Shown here in pieces: positions 53,521 to 62,566 of a stretch of DNA of 64,000 bases. The position numbers and the translations under genes were made by a program. Positions within the stretch are counted from its first letter, which is position 1; each line of letters begins with the position of its first letter. The notes under the pieces were generated by a model. It saw nothing but the letters and a program-made list of their open reading frames with translations, did not search any database and had not been told where the DNA came from. The stretch is from Aquariibacter albus (GTDB lineage: Bacteria > Pseudomonadota > Gammaproteobacteria > Burkholderiales > Burkholderiaceae_C): the NCBI RefSeq assembly GCF_014145335.1, contig NZ_JACIVI010000001.1, positions 310,001 through 374,000 on the forward strand. Reading direction: 5' to 3'.

Positions 53521-54439
53521 GACCGACATCCTGGGCTGGTGGGGCGTCCCGCTGGCCATCCTGGGCGGCGCGATCCGCGTCGGCACCCCGCTGCTCTGGG
53601 TCAGCCTGGGCGAGACGGTGACCGAGAAGGCCGGCCGCATCAACCTCGGCCTGGAGGGCACGCTGCTGATGGGCGCGATGACGGCCTATGCCGTGACCCT
53701 GGCCACGGGCCAGCCCTGGCTGGGCGTGTTCGCCGCGGCCTGGGTCGGCGTGGCCCTGGGCCTGCTGCACGGTGCGCTGTGCAGCCTGCCGCGGGTCAAT
53801 GACACGGCCCTGGGCATCGCCCTGATGCTGGCCGGCTCGGGCCTGGCCTTCTGGCTGGGCAAGCCGTTGATCCAGCCCGGCGCGCCCGACCTGCCAGCCC
53901 TGCCGCTGGGCGACTGGTCCGAGCACCAGGCGGTGCGCGCGGCGCTGGCGATCAACCCGCTCTTCGTGCTGGGTGTGGGGCTGGCCTTCGCGACCGCCTG
54001 GGCGCTGGGTCGCACCCGCTTCGGCCTGCGGCTGCGGGTGGTGGGCGACAGCGAGAACGCGGCGCGCGCCTTCGGTCTCTCGCCGGCCGGCTACCGCATC
54101 GCTGCCACCGCCTTCGGAGGCGCCTGTGCGGGGGTGGGCGGCGCCTCGCTGTCGCTGGTCTATCCGGGCGCCTGGAGCGAAGCCCTTTCGAGCGGCCAGG
54201 GCGTGATGGCGGTGGCCCTGGTGATCTTCGCGCGCTGGGATCCGCGCCGCTGCATCCTGGCCGGCCTGCTGTTCGGCGGTGCCAGCGCGATCAGCCCGGC
54301 CCTGCAGGCCCTGGGCTACAGCCAGGGCTACTACCTGCTGGCCGCGCTGCCCTACGTGCTGACCCTGGCGCTGCTGATCGGCCTGGGCCGACCCGGCCCC
54401 GGCGACGGCGCGCCGGGCGAGCTCTCGCTCAACCGCTGA
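53513..54439 (+). CDS. ABC transporter permease (BMP type), subunit 2
   Basis: A 308-residue membrane protein with eight to nine hydrophobic segments. Typical sequences are VGTPLLWVSLGETVTEKAGR, INLGLEGTLLMGAMTAYAV, RFGLRLRVVGDSENAARAFG and SSGQGVMAVALVIFARWDP. It is the second permease of the system and overlaps the first by 8 bases. The GEGV-type EGTLLMGA loop contacts the ATPase. Confidence 0.9.
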   Translation: MAETDILGWWGVPLAILGGAIRVGTPLLWVSLGETVTEKAGRINLGLEGTLLMGAMTAYAVTLATGQPWLGVFAAAWVGVALGLLHGALCSLPRVNDTALGIALMLAGSGLAFWLGKPLIQPGAPDLPALPLGDWSEHQAVRAALAINPLFVLGVGLAFATAWALGRTRFGLRLRVVGDSENAARAFGLSPAGYRIAATAFGGACAGVGGASLSLVYPGAWSEALSSGQGVMAVALVIFARWDPRRCILAGLLFGGASAISPALQALGYSQGYYLLAALPYVLTLALLIGLGRPGPGDGAPGELSLNR

Positions 54440-54457
54440 GCCTGGGGAGATGCCGCG

Positions 54458-55165
54458 ATGAATCCCTTGCCCCGCATGCTGGCGCCGGTCGACGCCCAGC
54501 CCTATGCCTGGCCCTTCGACGGGGGTTGGTCGGCCGCCGACACCGCGCTGCTCGTGATCGACATGCAGGTCGACTTCGTCGGCCACGGCGGCTACGTGGA
54601 GCGCATGGGCTACGAGCTGTCGGCGGTGCGCGCGCCGATCGGCCCGATCCAGGCCCTGCTGGCCCGCGCCCGCGCGCTGGGCCTGACGGTGATCCACACC
54701 CGCGAAGGCCACCGTCCCGACCTGTCCGACCTGCCGGCCAACAAGCGCTGGCGCTCCCGGCAGATCGGCCGGGACGGGGTCGGCATCGGCGATGCCGGGC
54801 CCTGCGGCCGCATCCTCGTGCGCGGCGAGCCGGGCTGGCAGCTGATCCCCGAGCTGGCGCCGCAGGATGGCGAGCCGATCATCGACAAGCCGGGTAAGGG
54901 CTCCTTCTGCGCCACCGACCTGGAGCTGCTGCTGCAGCTGCGCGGCATCCGCAAGCTGATCCTGACGGGCGTGACCACCGATGTCTGCGTGCACACCACG
55001 ATGCGCGAGGCCAACGACCGCGGCTACGAGTGCGTGATCGTCTCGGACGCGACCGCCGCCACCGATCCGGGCAACCATGCCGCGGCGCTGAAGATGGTGA
55101 CGATGCAGGGCGGGGTGTTCGGTGCGGTGGCGTCCTCGGCCGCGCTGCTGGCCGCGATGGCCTGA
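54458..55165 (+). CDS. biuH: Biuret hydrolase-like cysteine hydrolase (isochorismatase fold)
   Basis: A 235-residue isochorismatase-fold hydrolase. The catalytic triad is Asp35 (LVIDMQVDF), Lys144 ([10 protein letters not shown]) and Cys177 ([10 protein letters not shown]). Several stretches agree with what I recall of the biuret hydrolase of Rhizobium leguminosarum: [31 protein letters not shown] and [15 protein letters not shown]. BiuH converts biuret to allophanate and ammonium, which would feed AtzF of this operon. It lies between the second permease and the transporter ATPase genes, 18 bases after the former. Confidence 0.82.
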   Translation: MNPLPRMLAPVDAQPYAWPFDGGWSAADTALLVIDMQVDFVGHGGYVERMGYELSAVRAPIGPIQALLARARALGLTVIHTREGHRPDLSDLPANKRWRSRQIGRDGVGIGDAGPCGRILVRGEPGWQLIPELAPQDGEPIIDKPGKGSFCATDLELLLQLRGIRKLILTGVTTDVCVHTTMREANDRGYECVIVSDATAATDPGNHAAALKMVTMQGGVFGAVASSAALLAAMA

Positions 55166-55178
55166 AAGGAAGCCGACC

Positions 55179-56792
55179 ATGACGATGCGCATTCCTCCCG
55201 AGCTCATCCCGACCGGCGCGGCCCGGGTCGAGATGATCGATTTCTCGAAGCGCTTCGGCGCGCTGCAGGCGCTGGACGCGGTGTCCCTGACGGTCGAGGC
55301 CGGCTCCTTCCATGCCCTGCTCGGCGAGAACGGGGCCGGCAAGTCGACCCTGGTGAAGTCGCTCATAGGCTTCTACCGGCCGGATCGCGGCACGGTGCTG
55401 GTCGATGGCCGCGAGCAGCTGATCACCAGCCCGCGCGAGGCGGCGGCGCTGGGCCTGGGCATGATCTTCCAGCACTTCACCGTGGTGCCGGGCATGACGG
55501 TGGCCGAGAACCTGGCGCTGGCGCGGCGCGACCTGGGCGCGCTGATCGACTGGCGGGCCGAGCGCGCGGCGCTGGCCGACTTCATGGCCACCGCGCCCTT
55601 CCCGCTGTCGCTCGACGCGCGGGTCGCCCATCTGGCGGCCGGCGAGAAGCAGAAGCTCGAAATCCTGAAGGCGCTCTACGCCAAGCGGCGCTTCCTGGTG
55701 CTGGACGAGCCGACCTCAGTGCTGACGCCGCAGGAGGCCGACGAGGTGCTGGGCCGCGTGCGCGCGATGTGCCGCGAGGGCCTGCTGAGCGTGCTCATCA
55801 TCACCCACAAGTTCCGCGAGGTCTTCGGCTACTGCGACGAGGTAACGGTGCTGCGCCGCGGCCGCCCGGCCGGCGGTGCCCGCGTGGCAGCCACCCACCG
55901 GGACGAGCTGGCCGGCTGGATGATGGGCCAGGCCGCCCCGGCGCTGCCGCTGGGCGAGGCGCCCGGGCCGGCGCCGGCCATCGCGACGGCGCCCCTTGCC
56001 GCCCCGCCCGTCGCTGGCACGCCGCGCCTGCGCGTCCACGGCTTGCGCGTGCTCGGCGAGGCTGGCCTGCCGGTGCTCGACGGCTTGTCGCTGGCGGTGC
56101 AGCCCGGCGAGATCGTCGGCATCGCCGGCGTCTCGGGCAACGGCCAGCGCGAACTGATGGACGCCCTGACCGGTGTGCTGCCCCGTGCGGCCGGCACGGT
56201 CGAGGTCGATGGCCAGGCCTACCGCCCGACCCGCGCCCAGATGGCCCGCCACGGCGTGCGCAGCCTGCCCGAGGAGCCGCTGCAGCGTGCCTGCGTGGGC
56301 CGACTGCCGGTGGCCGAGAACCTGGCGCTGCGCCGCTTCGACCGGCCGCCGCTTGCGCGCGGGCCCTGGCTGTCGCGCCGCGCGCTGCGCGCGCAGGCGG
56401 TCGAGAAGATCGCGGCTTACGGGGTGAAGACCCCGGGCCCGGAGGCGCCGATCGACACCCTCTCCGGCGGCAATGTGCAGCGTGCCGTGCTGGCCCGCGA
56501 GCTGGAGGGCGCTCCGCGCCTGCTGATCGTCGCCAACCCCTGCTTCGGCCTGGACTTCCAGGCCAGCGCCGAGATCCATGCCCGGCTGCGTGCCGCGCGT
56601 GATGCCGGCTGCGGCGTGCTGCTGATCAGCGAGGACCTCGACGAGCTGTTGGCCCTGGCCACGCGCCTGCTGGTGCTGTCGCATGGCGAGATCGTGCTGG
56701 ACGCCGCCGCCGCCGGCCTGGACCTCGCGACCATCGGCCGTGCCATGGCCGGCGAGCGCCTCGAACCCCCCGCCCTTCCGGAGGCTGCCTGA
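55179..56792 (+). CDS. ABC transporter ATP-binding protein with two ATPase domains
   Basis: A 537-residue fused ATPase of the RbsA/BMP type. Domain 1 has Walker [11 protein letters not shown], a variant signature [11 protein letters not shown] and Walker [10 protein letters not shown]. Domain 2 has a degenerate Walker A ([10 protein letters not shown], no lysine) and signature [11 protein letters not shown], but the Walker B region reads [12 protein letters not shown] instead of the usual DEPT-like motif, so only domain 1 should hydrolyse ATP; asymmetry of this kind is normal in the family. A Pro/Ala-rich linker (about 260-290) joins the domains. AAAGGAAG precedes the ATG at 55179. Confidence 0.92.
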   Translation: MTMRIPPELIPTGAARVEMIDFSKRFGALQALDAVSLTVEAGSFHALLGENGAGKSTLVKSLIGFYRPDRGTVLVDGREQLITSPREAAALGLGMIFQHFTVVPGMTVAENLALARRDLGALIDWRAERAALADFMATAPFPLSLDARVAHLAAGEKQKLEILKALYAKRRFLVLDEPTSVLTPQEADEVLGRVRAMCREGLLSVLIITHKFREVFGYCDEVTVLRRGRPAGGARVAATHRDELAGWMMGQAAPALPLGEAPGPAPAIATAPLAAPPVAGTPRLRVHGLRVLGEAGLPVLDGLSLAVQPGEIVGIAGVSGNGQRELMDALTGVLPRAAGTVEVDGQAYRPTRAQMARHGVRSLPEEPLQRACVGRLPVAENLALRRFDRPPLARGPWLSRRALRAQAVEKIAAYGVKTPGPEAPIDTLSGGNVQRAVLARELEGAPRLLIVANPCFGLDFQASAEIHARLRAARDAGCGVLLISEDLDELLALATRLLVLSHGEIVLDAAAAGLDLATIGRAMAGERLEPPALPEAA

Positions 56793-57466
56793 TGCCTACC
56801 CTCGCCGCCCGACCCTATGCCTATGCCTTCGACCCGGCGCACACCGCCGTCGTGCTGATCGACATGCAGCGCGACTTCCTGGAGCCCGGTGGCTTCGGCG
56901 AACTGCTGGGCAACGATGTGCGCCCGCTGCAGGCCATCGTGCCGGCCTGCCAGCGCCTGCTGGCCCTGGCCCGCGCGCAGGGCATGCAGGTCCTCCACAC
57001 CCAGGAGGCGCACGACCCCCTGCTGGCCGACTGCCCGCCCTCGAAGAAGGCGCGCGGCGGCCTGGCTTGCGGCATCGGCGACCCCGGCCCGCTCGGCCGC
57101 GTGCTGGTGGCCGGCGAGCCGGGCGCCGACTTCGTGCCGGCGCTGAAGCCGCAGCCCGGCGACCTGGTGATCCGCAAGCCCGGCAAGGGCGCCTTCCATG
57201 CGACCGGCCTGGACGCGATCCTGCACGCGCGCGGCATCACCCATCTGCTGATCGCCGGCGTGACCACCGAGGTCTGCGTGCAGACGACGATGCGCGAGGC
57301 CAACGACCGCGGCTACGAATGCCTGCTCGTCGAGGACTGCGCAGCCAGCTACTTCCCGGCCTTCCATGCCGCCGTGGTCGAGATGCTGGTGGCCCAGGGC
57401 GGCATCGTCGGCTGGGCCGCGCCGCTGGCGGCGCTGGAGGCCGCGCTGCTGCCGGCTTCGGCCTGA
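56792..57466 (+). CDS. Second isochorismatase-fold cysteine hydrolase, amide substrate unknown
   Basis: A 224-residue paralogue of the biuret hydrolase-like gene. The triad is Asp24 (VLIDMQRDF), Lys129 ([10 protein letters not shown]) and Cys162 ([10 protein letters not shown]), and [13 protein letters not shown] is shared between the two. The substrate-pocket segment differs ([20 protein letters not shown]), so its substrate is probably not biuret. Triuret hydrolase (TrtA) is a relative that also occurs beside biuret hydrolase in some bacteria and is one candidate; a ureidoacrylate- or N-carbamoyl-amide-type substrate is another. Its start overlaps the ATPase gene stop by one base. Confidence 0.8.
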   Translation: MPTLAARPYAYAFDPAHTAVVLIDMQRDFLEPGGFGELLGNDVRPLQAIVPACQRLLALARAQGMQVLHTQEAHDPLLADCPPSKKARGGLACGIGDPGPLGRVLVAGEPGADFVPALKPQPGDLVIRKPGKGAFHATGLDAILHARGITHLLIAGVTTEVCVQTTMREANDRGYECLLVEDCAASYFPAFHAAVVEMLVAQGGIVGWAAPLAALEAALLPASA

Positions 57467-57565
57467 TGCCCGGCCCGACCGGACGGCCGGCGCCCCCCTG
57501 CGCACCGGCCGTCGCATGCCGGCCCCGCGGGCGGGGACGCGGGCACTTTGTCGGATGATCGCGGG

Positions 57566-58282
57566 ATGTCCGTCGACGTTTTCCCAAGCGATCTGCCACC
57601 CCGCGGCAAGCTGGCCGAACAGGTCTACACCCGGCTGAAGGCCGAGCTGCACGACTTCCTGTGGATCGCGGGCGACCGCTTCACCGAAGTCGAGATCGGC
57701 CAGCGCCTCGGGGTGAGCCGCACCCCGGTGCGCGAGGCCCTGTTCCGGCTGCGCAACGAAGGCTTCATCGAGGTCGAGTCCAAGACCGGCTGGTTCGTGC
57801 GGCCGATCGATTTCGATCGCCTGGAGCAGCTCTACGACCTGCGCATCCTGCTGGAGACCGCCTGCCTGGCCCGGCTCGCGCATCGCAGCGAGGATCCGCC
57901 CGAGCTGGCCGCGCTGCGCGCCGTCTGGCTGGTGCCGGCCGCCGAGCGCCTGGACGACGGCCGACAGGTCGGCGCGCTCGACGAGGCCTTCCACGCGGCC
58001 CTGGTGCAGGCCGCCGGCAATGCCGAGATCGCCCGCGTGCATCAGGAGGTGACCGAGCGCATCCGGATCGTGCGACGCCTCGATTTCACCCGTGCCGACC
58101 GCATCGAGGCGACCTATCAGGAGCACGCGAAGATCCTGCGCGCGGTCATCCAGCGCAAGACGGATCAGGCCCAGTCGCTGCTGCGCAGCCACATCGAGCA
58201 GAGCAAGACCGAGGTCCGCAAGATCACCCTGCACGCGCTGCACGAAGCCCGCCTGCGGCCCGGACGCAGCCGGGCCGGCTGA
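57566..58282 (+). CDS. GntR/FadR-type transcriptional regulator (FCD domain)
   Basis: A 238-residue regulator. The N-terminal winged helix has GKLAEQVYTRLKAELHDFLW, FTEVEIGQRLGVSRTPVREA and LFRLRNEGFIEVESKTGWFV. The C-terminal FCD ligand domain follows (LYDLRILLETACLARLAHRS, DEAFHAALVQAAGNAEIARV, YQEHAKILRAVIQRKTDQAQ) with its metal-binding His positions. It lies 99 bases after the last hydrolase and probably controls the operon through the palindrome at 47208-47227. ATG at 57566 is preferred to the in-frame TTG at 57548. Confidence 0.9.
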   Translation: MSVDVFPSDLPPRGKLAEQVYTRLKAELHDFLWIAGDRFTEVEIGQRLGVSRTPVREALFRLRNEGFIEVESKTGWFVRPIDFDRLEQLYDLRILLETACLARLAHRSEDPPELAALRAVWLVPAAERLDDGRQVGALDEAFHAALVQAAGNAEIARVHQEVTERIRIVRRLDFTRADRIEATYQEHAKILRAVIQRKTDQAQSLLRSHIEQSKTEVRKITLHALHEARLRPGRSRAG

Positions 58283-58298
58283 CCCGCGGCCCCCGGGC

Positions 58299-59258
58299 TC
58301 AGCCGATGAGATTGGCCAGGGTCAGCAGGGCCAGCAGCAGCATCCACAGCAGCACCGAGCGCCAGACCAGGCCGACGACGCTGCCCAGGTGTCCGGGCTC
58401 GGGCCGCTGGCCCGGCGTGCCGGGGCCGGTGGCCGGGCCCAGGGCCTGATCCGGCGCCCAGCCGCCCGGGGCCGCGCCCAGGCGCAGGCCCACGGCGCCG
58501 GCCGCGGCGGCGAGGACCGTGCCCTTGTTGCGGTCGGCCCACAGCAGGGCGTCACGCCGCCAGCAGGCCACCGCCTCCTCGAAGTTGCCGACCACGGCAA
58601 AGCCGAAGGCCGTCAGCCGGGCCGGCAGATGATCGATCCGGTCGAACATCTGCCGGGCCACGGCGAGCAGGCGCGCATTGGCCGGCACGCCGCTCTGGCT
58701 CTGCTTGTGCGACCAGTAGCGGGTCTGGAACTCCGCCAGGCGGTAGAGCACCGCACCGGCCGGTCCCAGGCCGAACATCGCGAAGACGATGAAGCAGAAG
58801 AAGACGCCGAACACGTGGCGGTGCGCGGCCATCAGCGCATGTTCGATCACCTGGCGCAGCAGCTCGCTGCGCGGCAGCTCCTGGCGCTCGGTGCCGCGCC
58901 AGTCGGTCAGCGCGGCACGGGCGGCATCTTCGTCGCCCCGGTCGATCGCATCGCGGATGCGGGTGAAGTGGTGGCTGAACTGGCGGAAGCCGAGCGTCAG
59001 GTAGAGCACCAGGATGTTCCATGCCAGGGCCAGCAGCAGGCTGAAATGGCCGAGGAGCAGGGCGATCAGCGCGCTCAGCAGTGCCGGGCCGACGACGCCC
59101 AGGCCCCAGACGATCCAGGCGTGGTGGCCGCGGCCCGCGTCGAAGTTGCGTCCGATCCAGCGCGTCCAGCTCAACATGGCTTCGTGCGGCAGCGCGCGTT
59201 GCGGCAGCGGACGCATCTGCTCGATCAGCAGCGCTAGCAACACCGAGAAAAAGCTCAT
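58299..59258 (-). CDS. CobD/CbiB (AmpE-like) family membrane protein
   Basis: A 319-residue inner-membrane protein with four to five hydrophobic segments. Features: FFSVLLALLIEQMRPLPQRA, NILVLYLTLGFRQFSHHFTR, TDWRGTERQELPRSELLRQV, IEHALMAAHRHVFGVFF and AEFQTRYW. The family includes the adenosylcobinamide-phosphate synthase CbiB and AmpE. No other cobalamin gene is nearby, so the cobalamin role is uncertain. The nearby NUDIX gene is on the same strand. Confidence 0.8.
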   Translation of the reverse strand: MSFFSVLLALLIEQMRPLPQRALPHEAMLSWTRWIGRNFDAGRGHHAWIVWGLGVVGPALLSALIALLLGHFSLLLALAWNILVLYLTLGFRQFSHHFTRIRDAIDRGDEDAARAALTDWRGTERQELPRSELLRQVIEHALMAAHRHVFGVFFCFIVFAMFGLGPAGAVLYRLAEFQTRYWSHKQSQSGVPANARLLAVARQMFDRIDHLPARLTAFGFAVVGNFEEAVACWRRDALLWADRNKGTVLAAAAGAVGLRLGAAPGGWAPDQALGPATGPGTPGQRPEPGHLGSVVGLVWRSVLLWMLLLALLTLANLIG

Positions 59259-59300
59259 GCGCTCGATGATAGCGAGGGCTCGCTGGCAGCCGGCCGGGGC

Positions 59301-60029
59301 TCAGGCCCTGAGCAGCTGGTAGAGGTTGCGCAGCATGGCCGCGGTCGCGCCCCAGATCAGCTGCCGCCGCGGGCTGCCGTCGGTCCCCAGCATCGACCAG
59401 GGCATGCTGTAGACCGTCCGCAGCCCCTCGGCCTGGGGGATCGCGCGGCGCTCGTGGTGCCGCGGGTCCATCAGGAAGGCCAGCGGCACCTCGAAGATCT
59501 CGCCGACCTCGGCCGGATCGGCCTGGAGGCGCAGGGCCGTGCCGTCGACCAGGCCGACGACCGGCGTGACGCGGTAGCGGGTCACGGTGGTGTAGACCGG
59601 CAGGCAGCCGAGCAGCTCCACGGCCGGCGTGGCCAGACCGATCTCTTCCTGCGCCTCGCGCAGGGCGGTGCCGACCGGGCCGGCATCGCCGGCCTCGGCC
59701 CGGCCGCCGGGGAAGCTGATCTGGCCGGCATGCTTGCGCAGCTGCGCGGTGCGCCGGGTCAGCAGCACCTGAAGCGTGTCGCCGCCCGTGGCCTGCCGGC
59801 GCTGGACGAGCGGGATCAGCACCGCCGCTTCCGTGAGCGGGTCCTCGCTTCCCGGCAGCTCGCTGCGGTCGCCGAGCAGTTCGGGCGTCCAGGCAGGCGG
59901 CGCGGCGAAGTGGCGGCGCAGCGCCCGGGCCTGCAGGCGCTCGGCCGGCACCTGTGGCTCGCCGTGACCAGTGCTCAGCACCGGCAGCGATTCGGGGTCC
60001 AGGGGCGTCAGGGGGGCGGGAAGGCTCAT
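59301..60029 (-). CDS. NUDIX hydrolase, CoA pyrophosphatase type
   Basis: A 242-residue NUDIX enzyme. The box GGRAEAGDAGPVGTALREAQ continued by EEIGL fits GX5EX7REUXEEXGU with one extra spacing typical of the CoA pyrophosphatase group; the preceding LRKHAGQISFPGG motif (UPF0035/NuCoA) supports this. It would split CoA to phosphopantetheine and 3',5'-ADP. The start at 60029 is chosen because the ATG gives MSLPAPLTPLDPES without the terminator-containing leader. Confidence 0.88.
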   Translation of the reverse strand: MSLPAPLTPLDPESLPVLSTGHGEPQVPAERLQARALRRHFAAPPAWTPELLGDRSELPGSEDPLTEAAVLIPLVQRRQATGGDTLQVLLTRRTAQLRKHAGQISFPGGRAEAGDAGPVGTALREAQEEIGLATPAVELLGCLPVYTTVTRYRVTPVVGLVDGTALRLQADPAEVGEIFEVPLAFLMDPRHHERRAIPQAEGLRTVYSMPWSMLGTDGSPRRQLIWGATAAMLRNLYQLLRA

Positions 60030-60066
60030 CGCACGGGACAGGAGCCGGCCTTTCGCCCCGGGCAAG

Positions 60067-60100
60067 AAAAAACCGCCAGCGCGCGGAGGCGGTGGCGGTT
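60067..60100 (-). terminator. Intrinsic terminator downstream of rplS
   Basis: On the minus strand AACCGCCA, a 14-base GC-rich loop, TGGCGGTT, then TTTT. An 8-bp perfect stem with a T-run directly after it, 33 bases past the rplS stop. It ends the rpsP-rimM-trmD-rplS unit. Confidence 0.9.
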
Positions 60101-60132
60101 CTCGGGGCGGGTGGCCGTCCGGGTGGGGACGA

Positions 60133-60486
60133 TCAGGCCAGCTTTTCCTTGATGCGGGCCGACTTGCCGCTGCGCTGGCGCAGGTAGTACAGCTTGGCCC
60201 GGCGCACGTCGCCGCGGCGCTTGACTTCGATCGAGGCGATCAGCGGGCTGTAGAGCTGGAAGGTCCGCTCGACGCCTTCGCCGCTGGAGATCTTGCGGAC
60301 GATGAAGCTGCTGTTCAGGCCGCGGTTGCGCTTGGCGATCACGACACCTTCGTAGGCCTGCACGCGCTTGCGGGTGCCTTCGACGACGTTCACGCTGACG
60401 ATCACGGTGTCGCCGGGGGCGAAGGCCGGGATGGTCTTGCCCAGGCGGGCAATTTCTTCTTGCTCGAGTTGACGGATCAGGTCCAT
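60133..60486 (-). CDS. rplS: 50S ribosomal protein L19
   Basis: A 117-residue ribosomal protein of the 50S subunit at the 30S-50S interface. [60 protein letters not shown] and [20 protein letters not shown] are conserved in L19. The start at 60486 gives the family N-terminus; the longer frame is not used. It is the last gene of the rpsP operon, separated from trmD by 166 bases that may hold an additional promoter. Confidence 0.97.
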   Translation of the reverse strand: MDLIRQLEQEEIARLGKTIPAFAPGDTVIVSVNVVEGTRKRVQAYEGVVIAKRNRGLNSSFIVRKISSGEGVERTFQLYSPLIASIEVKRRGDVRRAKLYYLRQRSGKSARIKEKLA

Positions 60487-60652
60487 GGGGTCCTCATGCG
60501 ATCGTGCCGGCGTCCTGGATTTGCGCTGCACGCGAAGGTGCTGCGGGAGGCGGGGCGGCCCCGAGGGGCTGCAAGGAAATCCGCGCTCCGACCTGGCAGA
60601 GGATCGGGAAAAGCCTGCGAGTATAGCGTGAAGCTCGGCCCTCGCCAGGCGT

Positions 60653-61450
60653 TCAGGCGCGATCGGCGGGCGACTCGGCCAGGCGGCGCAGAAAGGCCTC
60701 GTCGCGCGCATCGAGGCGGCCGGCGGCGCGGGCGGCCTCGATCAGCTCGGGGCGGCGCGCGGCGGTCAGCGCCAGCTGGCGCTCGCGCCGCCAGCGCGCG
60801 ATCGCCGCATGGTGGCCCGACAGCAGCACCGGCGGCACGGCCGCGCCGTCCTCGGGCAGGCGCTCGGGCCGGCTGTAGTGGGGGCAGTCGAGCAGGCCGT
60901 GGTCGGCCGCGAAGCTGTCCTGCTCGTGCGAGGCCGCGTCGTGCAGCACGCCGGGCTGCAGGCGGGCGACGGCATCGATCAGCGTGAGGGCCGGCAACTC
61001 GCCGCCGGACAGCACGAAATCGCCGAGGCTCAGTTCCTCGTCCACATGCGCGTCGATGAAGCGCTGGTCGACGCCCTCGTAGCGGCCGCAGAGCAGCACG
61101 GCGCCGGGGCTGGCGGCCAGGGCGCGCACGCGGTCCTGGTTCAGCGGCCGGCCGGCCGGGCTGAACAGGATCAGCGGTGTGCGCGGCAGGCCGGCTTCGG
61201 CCTGCTCGGCCCGCACGCTGCGCAGGGCACGGACCAGCGGCTCGACGAGCATGACCATGCCGGGCCCGCCGCCATAGGGTCGGTCGTCGACCCGGCGGTA
61301 GGCGTCTTCGGCGAAATCGCGCAGGGCCCAGAGCTTGAGGTCGAGGGCCGGCGGCTGGCCGCCACGCGCCTCGAAGGCACGACGGATCACGCCCTGCTGC
61401 GTGTAGGGCGCGAAAAGCTCGGGGAAGAGGGTGAGGACGTCGAAGCGCAT
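60653..61450 (-). CDS. trmD: tRNA (guanine37-N1)-methyltransferase
   Basis: A 265-residue SPOUT-class methylase that makes m1G37 in tRNA and prevents frameshifting. [59 protein letters not shown] and [20 protein letters not shown] (the knotted SAM site) are all typical. It follows rimM by 39 bases in the conserved order. Confidence 0.97.
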   Translation of the reverse strand: MRFDVLTLFPELFAPYTQQGVIRRAFEARGGQPPALDLKLWALRDFAEDAYRRVDDRPYGGGPGMVMLVEPLVRALRSVRAEQAEAGLPRTPLILFSPAGRPLNQDRVRALAASPGAVLLCGRYEGVDQRFIDAHVDEELSLGDFVLSGGELPALTLIDAVARLQPGVLHDAASHEQDSFAADHGLLDCPHYSRPERLPEDGAAVPPVLLSGHHAAIARWRRERQLALTAARRPELIEAARAAGRLDARDEAFLRRLAESPADRA

Positions 61451-61489
61451 CGCGTCCGCGGCGGCCGGCCCGGGCAGGGCCGCGGCCGC

Positions 61490-62086
61490 TCAGTAATCCA
61501 GGCCCCAGTCGACCCGGATGCGGCCCAGATCGCGCTCGACCGCATCGATGTAGGCCGCGACGAAGGGGATCAGGCGTTCGGCCGGCGGGGGCTCGCCCTC
61601 GACGGCGGCAGGCTGCACGCGCAGCACGCTGTGCGCGCCGGTGTCGAGCAGGTCGACGACCTGGCCGAGCACGACGTCCTCGCGGTTCACGACCTGCAGG
61701 CCGATCAGGTCGACCCAGTAGAACTCGTCCTCGGCCGCGCTGGGGAAGCTGCTGCGCGAGACGAAGATGCGTGCGCCGCGCAGGGCCTCGGCGGCGTTGC
61801 GGTCCTCGACATCGTGCGCGCTCGCGACGATGCCCTCGCCATGCTCGCGCGCCTGCACGATGCGCAGCAGGGTCGGCAAGGGCGGGCTGCCCGGCGGACG
61901 CGGGCGAAGTTCCGGCTCCTTCAGGAACCAGCGCTTGGAGGAGAAGAGGGCTTCGGGCTCGCTCGCATGCGGCAGCACGCGGAAACCGCCCTTGATGCCC
62001 CAGGCCTCGCCGATGCGGCCGATCTCGATCGCATCGGCGGGCCAGGCCTCACCGTCGGGTGTGCTCACGTCCTGGGGACGATCCAC
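61490..62086 (-). CDS. rimM: Ribosome maturation factor RimM
   Basis: A 198-residue protein assisting 30S head assembly. The N-terminal domain has IGRIGEAWGIKGGFRVLPHA, and the PRC-barrel half has FYWVDLIGLQVVNREDVVLG and LIPFVAAYIDAVERDLGRIR followed by VDWGLDY. Typical family length is 170-185; the start at 62086 includes a short extra N-terminus (MDRPQDVSTPDGEAW). It lies between rpsP and trmD. Confidence 0.95.
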   Translation of the reverse strand: MDRPQDVSTPDGEAWPADAIEIGRIGEAWGIKGGFRVLPHASEPEALFSSKRWFLKEPELRPRPPGSPPLPTLLRIVQAREHGEGIVASAHDVEDRNAAEALRGARIFVSRSSFPSAAEDEFYWVDLIGLQVVNREDVVLGQVVDLLDTGAHSVLRVQPAAVEGEPPPAERLIPFVAAYIDAVERDLGRIRVDWGLDY

Positions 62087-62105
62087 GGCGCAGGCCGGAG
62101 CGGGC

Positions 62106-62366
62106 TCAGGCAGCCGGAGCGGCCTTGGCCTTGGCGTCCTTGACCAGACGCAGGACGGTCGGCGAGAGCTGGGCGCCGTTCTTCACCCAGTGGTCGACGC
62201 GCTCGAAGGCCACGCGCAGCGGCTCTTCGGCACCCGAGGCGACCGGGTTGTAGAAGCCCACGCGCTCGAGGAAGCGGCCATCACGGCGCTCGCGCTTGTC
62301 GGCAACGACGATGTTGTAGAACGGACGGCTCTTCGAACCGCCACGGGACAGTCGGATCACGACCAT
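62106..62366 (-). CDS. rpsP: 30S ribosomal protein S16
   Basis: An 86-residue ribosomal protein: [39 protein letters not shown] and [19 protein letters not shown]. The start at 62366 is the conserved one; the frame runs upstream through the leader. It is the first gene of the rpsP-rimM-trmD-rplS operon, with a leader of nearly 190 bases that contains a strong hairpin. Confidence 0.97.
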   Translation of the reverse strand: MVVIRLSRGGSKSRPFYNIVVADKRERRDGRFLERVGFYNPVASGAEEPLRVAFERVDHWVKNGAQLSPTVLRLVKDAKAKAAPAA

Positions 62367-62439
62367 GGGATTTCCTTGACGTAGTGCACTCAGTGCGCCC
62401 GCCGCTCGCCCGGAGACACACGGGGGCAGGCAGGCTGGT

Positions 62440-62461
62440 GGCCGGTGCGTGGGCACCGGCC
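62440..62461 (-). promoter_or_regulatory. Strong hairpin in the rpsP leader
   Basis: A 9-bp perfect stem (GGCCGGTGC with GCACCGGCC) and a 4-base loop lies about 75 bases upstream of rpsP, inside the predicted transcript. There is no T-run after it on the minus strand, so it may be an RNA structural element or attenuator rather than a terminator. Confidence 0.45.
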
Positions 62462-62560
62462 CGGGCTCCGGTGCCGTAGATACGCCGCACCTTCTCCGGC
62501 CGTCCGGGCGCTTGCCGCGCCGCATGGCCGGGGACGGGGCGACCGTCACCGAAACCCGCG

Positions 62561-62566
62561 ATTATA
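62561..62566 (-). promoter_or_regulatory. Candidate -10 box of the rpsP operon promoter
   Basis: A perfect TATAAT on the minus strand in an otherwise very GC-rich region, about 195 bases upstream of the rpsP start. No good -35 hexamer is found at 16-18 bases upstream, which lowers confidence, but the isolated consensus box is notable here. Confidence 0.45.

Noticed and set aside
47235-58282. Complete cyanuric acid pathway or urea amidolyase operon
   Set aside because: No AtzD/barbiturase-type gene and no biotin-dependent urea carboxylase are found in the window, so these names would over-interpret the set.
60487-60652. TATACT on the minus strand as a separate rplS promoter
   Set aside because: The hexamer at 60620-60625 has no matching -35 box and rplS is usually read with trmD; too weak to list as a feature.
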